DNA of 64,000 nucleotides from Streptomyces sp. NBC_01237 (lineage in GTDB: Bacteria > Actinomycetota > Actinomycetes > Streptomycetales > Streptomycetaceae): positions 682,001 through 746,000 of the forward strand of contig NZ_CP108509.1 in NCBI RefSeq assembly GCF_035917275.1, given 5' to 3'. The translations under genes were made by a program, and so were the position numbers. Positions 36,486-45,230 of the stretch are shown here, one piece after another. Within the stretch, counting starts at the first letter, position 1, and each line of letters starts with the position of its first letter. The notes under the pieces were generated by a model. The model searched no databases and had not been told where the DNA came from. It worked only from the letters and a program-made list of their open reading frames with translations.

Positions 36486-37063
36486 AGACCGCTGCCGTTC
36501 CAGACCCCCGCACCGCCGCTGCCCTGGCCGCCCGCCGCCAGAAGACCGAGACTGCCCTGAAGCGGGTCTGCGAGGCCATCGCCCGACTCCGGCGCGAGAA
36601 GGCTCAGGTCAGCGTCGCCGCCGTCGCCCGTCGCGCGGACGTCTCCCGCACCTTCCTCTATGACAATCCCGAGGCCCGGGCCGTCATCGCCTCCGCGATG
36701 GCCGAGGCCGGAGACCGCCGGACCCAGTTGCTCGCCGACCAGGACGAGGAACGTGAGGCGACCTGGCGCGAACGCGCTCTGAACGCCGAAGACGCTCTCA
36801 AGACCGCACACGGCGAGATCTTCGCCCAGCAGACCCGCATCAGTGAACTCCTCGGCCAGGTACGGGACTTGGAGGCCGAGTGGACTGAGGAAGCCATCCA
36901 GCGGATCACCACCGAGAACACCACCCTCAGACAACGAGTCCGTCAGCTCACAGCCGACACCCGTACCCTCGACGAGCGTCTCAAGGCCGCCCGCTCCAAC
37001 CTCCGCTTCCAGGACCGCCGCGTCGCCGACCTCGAAGCCCAGATCGCGGCTCCGACGGACTGA
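36482..37063 (+). CDS. DUF6262 / TnpC-like coiled-coil protein
   Basis: 193 residues. An N-terminal helix-turn-helix-like part (VSVAAVARRADVSRTFLYDN) is followed by a long coiled coil (ERALNAEDALKTAHGEIFAQ, then heptads to RRVADLEAQIA). This matches the accessory TnpC of Tn554, which influences the orientation and efficiency of insertion. Starts with ATG overlapping the previous stop. Confidence 0.8.
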   Translation: MKTAAVPDPRTAAALAARRQKTETALKRVCEAIARLRREKAQVSVAAVARRADVSRTFLYDNPEARAVIASAMAEAGDRRTQLLADQDEEREATWRERALNAEDALKTAHGEIFAQQTRISELLGQVRDLEAEWTEEAIQRITTENTTLRQRVRQLTADTRTLDERLKAARSNLRFQDRRVADLEAQIAAPTD

Positions 37064-37075
37064 TCCGACTTGGCA

Positions 37076-37107
37076 GGTGGCCGTCGCACCCTGGTGGGGC
37101 GGCCACC
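37076..37107 (+). terminator. Terminator-like hairpin after the recombinase operon
   Basis: GGTGGCCG pairs with CGGCCACC, with an inner CACC/GGTG pair; no U-run. Located 12 nt after the DUF6262 stop. Confidence 0.5.
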
Positions 37108-37129
37108 AGCCGTAGTGCACACTTGGCCG

Positions 37130-37606
37130 ATGCTCTTGACGTTCATCGCAGAGGTCGCGGACGAACCCCTGGTCCTGGACCCGGGCAACCAGGCGACCGA
37201 GTCGCAGACCAACACCTGGTACCTCGGCGCCGACGCCGAGGAACGGGCGACGCTGTCCGTGGAGAAGGTGGCTGCCGCCTTCGAGAGCACCGCGAGGGCG
37301 TTGCGTGACCGCATCCGGGCCCTCGGTCTGCACGGGACCGCCACGTTCTACGTCTGGCACGATGAACAAGCCGGACAACTGCGCTGCTCGACCTCCTCCC
37401 AGCCCTCGGAGTCGCTCCCGTTCGATTGCAACTACGTGCTGACCGAGACGCTCGAACCGATCATTACCAGCTTCCTCGACGACAGTGATCCCGGCTCGGT
37501 GCCGTGGACCGAACTCACATCATTTGAGTCCGATGGCCAGGACCGGGCGGAGGCCGCGCCGCCGCCATTCCCGGTCTGGACGCGTCGAGTTGGGCGCGAT
37601 ACCTGA
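37130..37606 (+). CDS. Hypothetical protein
   Basis: 158 residues from ATG at 37130. Starts MLLTFIAEVADEPLVLDPGN; middle FYVWHDEQAGQLRCSTSS; acidic C-terminus. No signal peptide or family recognised. Possible passenger of the Tn554-like module. Confidence 0.55.
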   Translation: MLLTFIAEVADEPLVLDPGNQATESQTNTWYLGADAEERATLSVEKVAAAFESTARALRDRIRALGLHGTATFYVWHDEQAGQLRCSTSSQPSESLPFDCNYVLTETLEPIITSFLDDSDPGSVPWTELTSFESDGQDRAEAAPPPFPVWTRRVGRDT

Positions 37607-37678
37607 ACAGCACCCTTGGTCTCGGAGCCAGAGAAAGCCAGTAGCCGCACCATACGAGGCCATGCGAACATCCCCGGC

Positions 37679-38104
37679 ATGGAGCCCCAGGACGACCAAG
37701 TGGCAGGCGAGGTGCTGCACGGGCGCGGCTGGCGCAAGGCGTTCACCGTCACCGAGATGGTCGACCAGTGGGCCTTGCTCGTCGGGACCGTTGAGAACGG
37801 CTACGAGGACCTCATCGACGAGTACACCAGCGACCTCTACAGCCGGAACTGGCTCCACGAAGCGTGGGTTCTCCTGCCCGGTCACGTGCTCGTGACCTGG
37901 AACCAGCGGATCCAGGAACTCGACGACCGCTTCCGGGCCGCGACCGCCTTCGACGACGGCCAGGCACTGTCACAGTTTCATCGTGTCAGTCGGTTCGATC
38001 CCGACGATATGTGGTGGTGGCGCCGCCACCCACGGATTCTCGTCGGCGACCTCGGACGCGCGCTCCGCTCAGCCGGGGCCGTTGACCTGTCGCCAAGCCC
38101 ATGA
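37679..38104 (+). CDS. Hypothetical protein
   Basis: 141 residues from ATG at 37679; the frame is open upstream but has no better start. Rich in aromatic residues (SRNWLHEAWVLLPGHVLVTW, DPDDMWWWRRHPRI). Coding character is good. No family recognised. Same strand as the preceding small gene. Confidence 0.5.
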   Translation: MEPQDDQVAGEVLHGRGWRKAFTVTEMVDQWALLVGTVENGYEDLIDEYTSDLYSRNWLHEAWVLLPGHVLVTWNQRIQELDDRFRAATAFDDGQALSQFHRVSRFDPDDMWWWRRHPRILVGDLGRALRSAGAVDLSPSP

Positions 38105-38559
38105 CCTGCCCGAAATCTGTCAGCAGCTTGGACCGGGACAGGCTCCAGAGCCACCTCAGACGATGAAGTCGAGAACCACCCCGTCGGGCGACATCAGAAA
38201 GTAGTGATGCATCGTCACGGACATGTAGTCTATGAATCGTCGCAGTTCAGAGCCGGTATCCGAGCTCCTGCGGTCGGTAAACTCGACGACACACCCACGC
38301 CCAGGACGCGACGAATAATTCGAACACATGACGCAACTGCTCCATGGTGCAGCACGCCTATCCGATCGACCTCATGCACAGATCGCCTGCCGGCGCGCCT
38401 ACCGGACGACGCGCGTGCCAGGTGTCGTCGTCCCGGGGAACGCGCCTGCCCGGTCACCCGCGGCGATCGGTTCGGCGGCGCGTCGCTTCCGCCGGTGTCC
38501 CAGGCATCGGTAGGGCACGCGCCGACGGCTCATATCCGTACGGTGACGGTCATAGCGCA
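38105..38559. other. No gene seen
   Basis: About 455 bp between converging genes. Only Arg-rich frames without starts. Confidence 0.4.
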
Positions 38560-38585
38560 GGCCTCACCGTTCTGTCGGTGAGGCC
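38560..38585 (-). terminator. Intrinsic terminator of the transglycosylase gene
   Basis: GGCCTCACCG pairs perfectly with CGGTGAGGCC over a 6-nt loop, 9 nt past the minus-strand stop. Confidence 0.75.
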
Positions 38586-38594
38586 ATGATGCGC

Positions 38595-38996
38595 TTACAT
38601 TCCGGCCTTGGTGCTGCACACCGGCCAGGCGCCCGGGCCCTGTGCGGCCAGGACCTTCTCGGCGACGGCTATCTGCTGCTGTGCGGTGGCCTGGTGGGCG
38701 GACGCGGCGTACTGGTGACCACCGAAGGCCTGCCACGTGGACGGGGTGAACTGCAGGCCGCCGGAGAAGCCGTTGCCCGTATTGGCAGACCAGTTCCCCG
38801 ACGCTTCACAGTTCACCAGGGCGTCCCACTGGCTGTTTCCGGTGGTGGCCGCGGAGGCGTTGCCGGAGCCCGTGAGCGCGACCACCGCGCCGGCGGCGGC
38901 GACGGCCGCGCTGACGGCCACACGGCGGAACAGGGAAGAACGACGGATGGCCGGGCTCGCGGAGTGATGAGCCGACGTGCTGGTGGTGCTGAACAA
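38595..38996 (-). CDS. Rpf-like transglycosylase, secreted
   Basis: 133 residues from TTG at 38994-38996 with GGAG upstream; the frame is open to 39137 but that part is low-complexity. A signal peptide (RVAVSAAVAAAGAVVALTG) is followed by the resuscitation-promoting-factor domain: NSQWDALVNCEASGNWSANT with the catalytic Glu of the CEASG motif, then FSGGLQFTPSTWQAFGG and WPVCS. Cleaves peptidoglycan during spore germination or growth resumption in Streptomyces. No LysM domain, so it is the short form. Confidence 0.88.
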   Translation of the reverse strand: MFSTTSTSAHHSASPAIRRSSLFRRVAVSAAVAAAGAVVALTGSGNASAATTGNSQWDALVNCEASGNWSANTGNGFSGGLQFTPSTWQAFGGHQYAASAHQATAQQQIAVAEKVLAAQGPGAWPVCSTKAGM

Positions 38997-39467
38997 TTCA
39001 GGTGCTCCGTTCGGAGGTGGCAGGGACTGTCGCGCCGTCGGTGCCGGGGGCCGGCGCGCTGGGCGACCCCTCCACTCTGGCGGCGGCGACGCCTGGTTCC
39101 GAGAGGCTTCCAGCACGACGCGAAGGCCCTCAGTCATCGGCTCCAGGCCTACCCGTCGGGACTTCGGCCCTGGGTCGAAGGTCCCGGGCCCGTGGGCTCA
39201 GCGCCATTCCGAGAGGGTTGCGTACAGGGAACGACCGGGGCGTTCTGCCTTCGGCACGGCGTATGTGACGCCGTTCACCCATCGCCCGGGAAACAGGCAC
39301 AGCACATCACCTGACCTGCGACAACGTGCACCGGGGTCACCACGACGTGACACCCCTCACACGGCAAGCCTGTTCCGGCAGGGCAGGGTGTGCCTCACGG
39401 AGCGGGCCGGAGGGCCGGACCGTGTCGTAGGTGGAGAGGATCAACCTCAGCAGGCCCCTCGCTTGCG
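38997..39467. other. Long leader upstream of the Rpf-like gene
   Basis: 471 bp. Streptomyces rpf genes often have long riboswitch leaders; I could not match a cyclic-di-AMP (ydaO) fold by eye. CCTCTCGGAA occurs twice on the minus strand. No gene. Confidence 0.35.
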
Positions 39468-39790
39468 GCGATGGCCCAGGGGATCCTGGCCTTCCACCAC
39501 ACCAACCCCTCGCACCCGGTCCACATCGTGGTGATCCCCAAGGAGCATGTCCCTTCGCTCACTGACCTCGGCAACGCTGAGGAAGTTCTGCTGAAGGAGG
39601 TGGTGACCGTGGTGCGGGAGGTGGCCGCCGGAGTGGAGAGGGAGTACGGGGCGTGCTCGGTGACGACGAACCTGGGCCCGTACCAGGAGCCGAAGCACAT
39701 GCACTGGCACGGCACCTACCGGGGCGAGAGCGAGGCGGAGACCCGCGGCATGTACGGCAACCACGAATGGCCCTGCTCTACCGGTGATGA
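39468..39790 (+). pseudogene. HIT-family hydrolase, N-terminus missing
   Basis: Reads HPVHIVVIPKEHVPSLTDLG, GACSVTTNLGPYQEPKHMHW and HGTYRGE. HMHWH is the HxHxH nucleotide-binding histidine triad. The usual N-terminal zinc-binding C-x-x-C segment is absent, and after about 39775 the frame runs into unrelated sequence. Confidence 0.6.
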
Positions 39791-39811
39791 TCCGCCGCTT
39801 GCAGGACGAGA

Positions 39812-40294
39812 TCAGCGACGCGCTCGGCTGCGGCTTCCGGTCGCCGGACGGGCGCCCTGTCCGCCGCGGAGGACGGCGGACAGGGCAGCGCATGCCTGGA
39901 CGAGTACGCCGGTGTCGGTCAGCTGCTCGTCGGCGACGACGCGGCAGCGCTCCGGGGGCCGAGCGGCGCAGGCGCGCGTTGTCGAGCTGGTCACCGGGGC
40001 TGACCGAGGCGGGCAACGGCACCAGGACGGCGGGCAGTTCCAGGGCGTCGAGTTCGGCCAGAGCGGTGGCCCCCGCCCGCCCGATGGCGAGGCCCGCCAG
40101 GGCCAACGCGTGCGGCATGTCGTGCAGGTACTCCAGCTGCCGGTATCCGGGCCGGTCGGCGAACTGGGGGTCGAGGTTGCCCTTGCCGACGACGTGCAGC
40201 ACGCTGTACCACTCGGACAGGGCGGCAAGTTGAGTGCGGACGGCAGTGTTGATGCGCTGCGATCCGCTGCTGCCGCAGAAGATCAGCTTTTCTA
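39812..40294 (-). pseudogene. MurG-like glycosyltransferase C-terminal remnant
   Basis: Reads KLIFCGSSGSQRINTAVRTQ, VLHVVGKGNLDPQF, YLHDMPHALALAGLAIGRAG then ATALAELDALELPAVLVPLP, the GT28 UDP-sugar-binding domain. A frameshift near 39960 moves the end (RCRVVADEQLTDTGVLVQAC) to another frame. The N-terminal half has been removed at the IS5 junction (40294). Confidence 0.7.
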
Positions 40295-40364
40295 ACTGAT
40301 CGTTTCAGAATGAGATCGGTGTGTTGGCTTGGCAGTTGGGTGTTGTGTCGGCAGGATCTGGTGG

Positions 40365-40769
40365 GTGTCTGCTGACCTTGTGCCTGATGACCTGTGGGAA
40401 CGCGTAGCTCCGCTGCTGCCTCCTCGTCCGCCTCGGCGGCACCGGTATCCCGGGCGGCTGCCGGCCAATGACCGTGCTGCTCTGCGGGGCATCGTTTACG
40501 TGCTGCGCAAGAGTGTGAGCTGGCGGGACGTCCCGGCGGAGCTGGTGGGCTGCAGTGGGGTGACGGCCTGGCGGCGTCTGCGGGACTGGACCGAGGCTGG
40601 AGTATGGCCCCGCCTGCACGAGGTTCTCCTGGCGGAACTACGTAAAGAGGGCCTGCTGGAGATGGACGACGCCTCGATCGACGGCTCGCACGTCAGGGCC
40701 CTCAAGGGGGGGCTCACACCGGACCTTCGCCGGTCGACCGGGCCCGGCCCGGCAGCAAGCACCACTTGA
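40365..40769 (+). CDS. IS5-family transposase, first frame
   Basis: 134 residues from GTG at 40365. Contains LVPDDLWERVAPLLPPRPPR, LRGIVYVLRKSVSWRDVPAE and LEMDDASIDGSHVRALKGG with the first catalytic Asp. A run of seven G (40706-40712) lies where intact one-frame relatives read straight through (AHTGPSPVDRARPGSKHH); a -1 slip there joins it to the next frame. Confidence 0.83.
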   Translation: MSADLVPDDLWERVAPLLPPRPPRRHRYPGRLPANDRAALRGIVYVLRKSVSWRDVPAELVGCSGVTAWRRLRDWTEAGVWPRLHEVLLAELRKEGLLEMDDASIDGSHVRALKGGLTPDLRRSTGPGPAASTT

Positions 40770-41173
40770 TCGTCGACCGGCACGGAACTCCGCTCGCCGT
40801 CTCTCTGACCAGCGGGAACCGCCACGACGTCACCCAGCTCATGCCCCTGCTGGACGCCATACCCCGCATCCGTGGCCTGCGCGGCCGGCCACGCCACCGA
40901 CCCCGGCGACTGTTCGCCGACCGCGGCTACGACTACGACAAATACCGCCGTCTCATCCGGGCTCGCGGGATCACACCCAAGATCGCCCGCCGCAGCACCC
41001 CGCACGGCTCAGGACTGGGCAGGACCCGGTGGGTCGTCGAGCGCACCTTCGCCTGGCTCCACCAGTTCAAAAGACTCCGCATCCGTTACGAGATACGAGC
41101 CGACCTCCACCTCGGACTACTCCAACTCGCCTGCAGCATCATCTGCTTGAGGCGACTCCGGACCTCATTCTGA
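40766..41173 (+). CDS. IS5-family transposase, second frame
   Basis: Reads GTPLAVSLTSGNRHDVTQLM, LFADRGYDYDKYRRLIRARG and VERTFAWLHQFKRLRIRYE, i.e. the remaining DDE residues. Probably translated as a fusion after slippage on G7; alone it lacks the first Asp. Confidence 0.83.
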   Translation: MIVDRHGTPLAVSLTSGNRHDVTQLMPLLDAIPRIRGLRGRPRHRPRRLFADRGYDYDKYRRLIRARGITPKIARRSTPHGSGLGRTRWVVERTFAWLHQFKRLRIRYEIRADLHLGLLQLACSIICLRRLRTSF

Positions 41174-41189
41174 AACGATCAGTAAGTCT

Positions 41190-41298
41190 TCAGCCGAACA
41201 ACTGGCGGATCCTGCGGAACCGCCGCCTCAAGGGGGGCGGCGTTTCTCGAGCGATGAGCAGCATCGCTCGACTGCACAACCTCGCCCTCGCTGGATAG
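41190..41298 (+). pseudogene. Transposase C-terminal scrap (IS5 superfamily)
   Basis: Reads NNWRILRNRRLKGGGVSRAM then SSIARLHNLALAG and a stop. This is the C-terminal type missing from the remnant at 22450. It belongs to a different transposase from the adjacent IS5 copy. Confidence 0.65.
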
Positions 41299-41570
41299 GC
41301 CGACCGGACCCAACCGCCCGCTGCCCCGCACACGCTCACCCGGCGATCATTTGCGGGACAAGCCTTGATCAAAGGCTCTCCCGCAAGCGGGTCAGGCGTG
41401 TGGGAAAGCTGCGCTCAGGTGCGTGAGTTTCTCCAGGGATGACGCTAGTCGAGGGTCCCAAACTAGCCGCATCACGGAATGTGAGCCACAGCCGTAACTC
41501 GCTGACAAAGCCACAGCGGGGTACGCCTGGCTCACGCATCCCAGCAACACGCACTGATCGAGGCAGCACA

Positions 41571-41604
41571 GACGCCCGTCACCCCACCAGGGGCGACGGG
41601 CGTC
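41571..41604 (-). terminator. Intrinsic terminator
   Basis: GACGCCCGTC pairs with GACGGGCGTC, with inner CCCC/GGGG over loop ACCA; 18 nt past the minus-strand stop at 41623. Confidence 0.75.
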
Positions 41605-41622
41605 GTCACGCTCAGACGGCCG

Positions 41623-42189
41623 TCAGGACGCGTACCGGGTCACCTTCGTCACCCTGCACGTCACCTTCCCATCCACCTGCGCCAGACCCTGCGCCGTTTC
41701 CTTCGCCAGCTGGGCCGGAGCCAGATTGTTCGTCGCCGCGGTTCCCTCACCGAGTCGGGTTCCGTCCTTGTCCAGGAACTCGACCTGCACGATGTAGTTC
41801 GACTGCTTCGACGACCGGTTCGTGATCTCCAGCTTGGCCGCCGGCCACTGCGTCGCGCCGTTCACCTCGCACTCAGTGATCTTGACGTCGCCCTCGGGGC
41901 CGGCATCGTCCTTCTCCTTGGGCGCGTCGTCCTTCTTCTCCGCGGCCTTTGTGGGCGGGGCCGTCACTTCGAGGATCCCGCCCTCGTCGCTACCGGAATC
42001 CGTGCCACCCATCACCGCTCCGACGATGCCCAACATGATGACGAGGACCACGATGCCGAGGCATGAGAAGCCCACGATCATCCCCGTGCTCTTCTTCTTC
42101 GGCTGCTGGGGCGGCTGCTGGCCCCACCCTGGCTGCTGCCCCCACTGGGGCTGCTGAGGCTGCTGGCCGGGCTGTTGCGGATACGACAT
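41623..42189 (-). CDS. Membrane-anchored protein with Gln/Pro-rich N-terminus
   Basis: 188 residues. Starts MSYPQQPGQQPQQPQWGQQP; one membrane segment (about 35-62); an acidic/lysine linker (KAAEKKDDAPKEKDDAG); then a ~90-residue domain (VKITECEVNGATQWPAAKLE to KVTCRVTKVTRY) of the FxLYD-like beta type. The C-terminal domain should lie outside the cell. A paralogue follows at 42330-42737. Function unknown. Confidence 0.72.
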   Translation of the reverse strand: MSYPQQPGQQPQQPQWGQQPGWGQQPPQQPKKKSTGMIVGFSCLGIVVLVIMLGIVGAVMGGTDSGSDEGGILEVTAPPTKAAEKKDDAPKEKDDAGPEGDVKITECEVNGATQWPAAKLEITNRSSKQSNYIVQVEFLDKDGTRLGEGTAATNNLAPAQLAKETAQGLAQVDGKVTCRVTKVTRYAS

Positions 42190-42300
42190 GGGTCCCCAAT
42201 GAAATGGTCTGTGTGAGGGGACACCGTACGACCCGCCCGGAGTACCTGCACCAGAAGGGGCAGATCGTGACGGAACCGTGAACGATCAACGCACTTCGAA

Positions 42301-42321
42301 GTCGCCCCCGCCGGGGGCGAC
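42301..42321 (-). terminator. Intrinsic terminator
   Basis: GTCGCCCCC pairs with GGGGGCGAC over a 3-nt loop, 8 nt beyond the stop at 42330. Confidence 0.68.
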
Positions 42322-42329
42322 GGACATCG

Positions 42330-42737
42330 TCAGGGCACCTGCCGGATCACCTTCGTCACCCGGCACTCAATATTCCCCTCCACCCTGTCCAGCGATTTCG
42401 CTTCCCCCGCAACCTCCTGACCAGAGGACACCTTGATCGACTCCGACACTGCCTCAGTCAGACGGTCACCCAACGGGTCAACGAACGCCACGGTGACGGT
42501 ATAGAGGCCGTTCTTGGTGGTCCCGTTCGTGATCAGGAAGTCCGCGGTAGGCCACCCCGTCCGCTCGTTCACCACACACCTGGCGATCTTCACGTCGGCT
42601 TCGGCACCCGCGGGCTTCGACTCCTCGGACCCGCTCCCGCCGTCCGAGCCGCACCCAGTGGCACCCAGCAGCACCAGCAGACCCATCGCCACGATCTTCC
42701 CGGTGTTGCTCCTCTTCGGCGGCTGCTGAAGCGACAT
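42330..42737 (-). CDS. Lipoprotein, paralogue of the neighbouring membrane-anchored protein
   Basis: 135 residues from ATG at 42735-42737 with GGGGGAT upstream. Lipobox LGATGC at about residue 28. The mature domain (DVKIARCVVNERTGWPTADF to VEGNIECRVTKVIRQ) aligns with the C-terminal domain of the 41623-42189 product. One copy is held by a transmembrane helix, the other by a lipid anchor. Confidence 0.7.
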   Translation of the reverse strand: MSLQQPPKRSNTGKIVAMGLLVLLGATGCGSDGGSGSEESKPAGAEADVKIARCVVNERTGWPTADFLITNGTTKNGLYTVTVAFVDPLGDRLTEAVSESIKVSSGQEVAGEAKSLDRVEGNIECRVTKVIRQVP

Positions 42738-43180
42738 GTATCCCCCACATAGCGGTCGGCGTGAAGGGGACACCGTACGACCGAATGGAATGCCTGCACC
42801 CGGAAAACCGGCAGATCGTGACGGACCCGCATGCTGTCCCCACACATCGGGTCCGCCCCCGCCCGGCGCGGGAACTCCGTCACGTCCCGCACCGACGTCG
42901 CCGGCCCGAGGATCTCGCCGTCCGCGCGCACCTGTCGGCTGCCCGTACTGCCGGGGCCCGCCCACCGCGTACACCCGGAGTGGCGACCCGGCCGCCACGA
43001 CCGTCGAGCGTGGTATCGGGAGCAGGTGCACCGCGGCTGTACTGCTGAACTCACACCCGAGAACTTCGAAAGGTTGTCAGCCGGCCGGACGCCGTCTGGA
43101 GCCTTCCGTCCCCGCCCTATGACTCAGACGAAAGACAAAGAACAGCGGAGCGAGGGCCCACCCCCGCTTCTCGCTGCCGT
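42738..43180. other. No gene seen
   Basis: 443 bp. Frames are Arg/Pro-rich with no ribosome-binding site. Confidence 0.4.
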
Positions 43181-43942
43181 TCACATAACCAGCGGGTCGA
43201 CCGGCGGCCATGGGTAGCCCAGTTGCTCGGCATCATGCGAACCGCCCCAGACCTCGGCGGTGGCACGGGGATCGCCTGCGGTCAGCCGCGCTTCAAGGCG
43301 CCAGGCTTGTACCGACGGGGCGTCCGCGGAGATCGGGAGGGTCATCCCGAACTGGAGCCAGGGCAGATCTGTATCGGCCCGGTTACGGGGATGCCTCAGG
43401 ACGACGTGGATTCGATCGGGTTCCTTGCGGGAGGACCAGATGCCTTCCAACTCGCAGTCCCACCTGAAGAGCCAGTCCCCGTGTCCCCTCAGCCCCGCCT
43501 CAAGCTGCCGCGCAACCGCTCCTGCCGGCCACTCCCAACCGCGGTCCTCTCCGGCTCGCAGGACCTCCGCCTCGTACTGGCCTGCGGTGAACCTAAGCTC
43601 CGGCAGGTCGATGTCCTGATTGGCCAGGTCGCGCCAGCCCGTCCAGACAACATGATCCCCGTGGCGCGTGACCGTCATGTACAGCGCGCCGCAGCACTCC
43701 TCCACGCCGCACCCGGACCAGGCGAGACGAACCTCGTGGGGCGTGGCCGTGGCGCGCATCGGCCCGTCCTGGCCCAGCAGGTACCTGGGGCCTACCCCCA
43801 GGTACCGGGAGCCTCCCACGCCACCGGGTACCACCTCGGCCAGAAGATCCCGGCCGTTGACGATCGGGCGGACCTCCACGCCGCCCTCGTCGGGTGGAGG
43901 GCACGCGGTGCTCAGACTGAGAAGGTCCGGTCTCGTGGTCAT
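43181..43942 (-). CDS. Hypothetical protein
   Basis: 253 residues from ATG at 43940-43942. Reads MTTRPDLLSLSTACPPPDEG, VRLAWSGCGVEECCGALYMT and HGDHVVWTGWRDLANQDID. Good coding character, no signal peptide. The Cys-rich GCGVEECC and regular Trp spacing recur in uncharacterised Streptomyces proteins; no function known to me. Confidence 0.55.
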   Translation of the reverse strand: MTTRPDLLSLSTACPPPDEGGVEVRPIVNGRDLLAEVVPGGVGGSRYLGVGPRYLLGQDGPMRATATPHEVRLAWSGCGVEECCGALYMTVTRHGDHVVWTGWRDLANQDIDLPELRFTAGQYEAEVLRAGEDRGWEWPAGAVARQLEAGLRGHGDWLFRWDCELEGIWSSRKEPDRIHVVLRHPRNRADTDLPWLQFGMTLPISADAPSVQAWRLEARLTAGDPRATAEVWGGSHDAEQLGYPWPPVDPLVM

Positions 43943-45230
43943 CGGCCAATGATCGCGGAGTCGGCTCGCAACTGTCAGGTGAAATCGAGCGGACTCGGTG
44001 CCACGCTCCATCAGCATCGGGCGGCAGGAGGTGTCCTTCGACAGGCAATCTTGATCGATTGACAGGTGAACCTGATCGCTCGATCGGCACCCGAGAGCCT
44101 GGCCTCGATCGGGGCCTTCAGAAAGAGAGAACGGTGTCCTTGAGCAGGCGCAGGACCTTGCGCCGGCGGGGGCGGTGGCGCGCCAGTGCTTCTCCGCTTC
44201 CACGCTGGCGCGGGTGACGGCCAGGTCCTTGCCGGTGGTGCGGATCAGGCCGATCCGGTGAGCGTTGTGCGCCAGCGCGTTGAGATGGATCGGGCCGATA
44301 CCCGGAGAGGACGCGGCCTCCTCCTGAGTCGTCCATTCGCCGCCCTCCGGGAGGTCGCAGCAGGAGAACGCTATCTGGGGGAGCTCGTCCGTCCAGGTCC
44401 TCACCCGGGCATTGTTGCCGACGCCGAACTCGAGGCCGCCGTCCGGCCCCGCGTCCCGTACATGCCCTGCGTGTGAGCATGACGTGAGACAGGGCCTGTG
44501 CCCGCCCTGCCCGGCTGCGGTGGGCACAGACACTCCGAGAGGGGCCAGCTATCTGTGAACAGAGCCCGCGATAGCGCCGTTCGGCGAGAGTGCCGCGCCC
44601 TGAACCAATGTCCCCGGCCTCTGATCGACGAGGAAACCTGGCTGCGGGATCGCCGCGATGACGACTTCCGTGAACGCGGTCTGGGCGTGCCCGAAGCAGA
44701 GCGGTTGCTCGGGACGACGGTACGCAGGTACGCGCCGCCTTCGAGCGCCCCGCTCCACGAGGCGCTCGGAACCGCATCTCGCGACAGCTTCGCCAGCCCG
44801 CCGGATCTTGGCGAAAATGGTGCGGCCTCCTCCGCCGGAACTCCGGCCTACCGCGCCCCAGGCCCGCATCGTTCGTGGTGCCGACCGGAGGTAGCAGGAC
44901 CCGCAGCGCAGCGGAGCACGGTCCGGTACGGATCGCCCGGCCCCGCCCGGTCGGTTGGCCGCTGTCCCTTTCGAGGGTGGTGTCGTCGGTGACGATCTCG
45001 GGTTCCGGATCGCCCGGGCTGGCGGCGACCTTGGGTCGGTTCCTCCACCGGGCCGTCACCGAGCTCCGGGCCGAGATGCGCGACGCGCAAGCGGCAGTCG
45101 CGTGATCGGGCGCTGATCCGGTCGCGCGCCGCCACTTGCCGATCTTGCTCATCCATCGGTCGGCAGGTGAGCAAGCGCAATCCTCGCGCCCAGTCCCTGA
45201 CCGGTGGGGGAAGACTGCTCGTCGGGTCGT
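43943..45230. other. Decayed region without a confident gene
   Basis: 1.29 kb. One stretch on the minus strand (44174-44425) looks once-coding: LPQIAFSCCDLPEGGEWTTQ, then GIGPIHLNALAHNAHRIGLI and RTTGKDLAVTRASVEAEKHW, reminiscent of a winged-helix domain. It has no start and the frame around it is junk. Confidence 0.35.

Larger units (their letters stand above)
32689..37063 (+). mobile_element. Tn554-like three-gene recombinase module
   Basis: Two tyrosine recombinases and a DUF6262 coiled-coil protein are overlapped by 4 bp at each joint (GTGA at 33864, ATGA at 36482), the TnpA-TnpB-TnpC plan of Tn554. Elements of this kind insert site-specifically without duplications, so limits are unknown. 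The two small genes that follow may be cargo. Confidence 0.65.
40296..41182 (+). mobile_element. IS5-family (IS427-type) insertion sequence
   Basis: 887 bp. Perfect 19-bp inverted repeats (CTGATCGTTTCAGAATGAG) flanked by TAA on both sides. Two overlapping frames encode the transposase. Confidence 0.88.

Noticed and set aside
38997..39350. Cyclic-di-AMP (ydaO) riboswitch upstream of the Rpf-like gene
   Set aside because: Expected from other Streptomyces rpf genes, but I could not align the conserved core by eye. A covariance-model search (Rfam ydaO-yuaA) would decide.
43943..45230. Several overlapping open frames as genes
   Set aside because: No ribosome-binding sites, inconsistent composition, and only one short stretch resembles protein.
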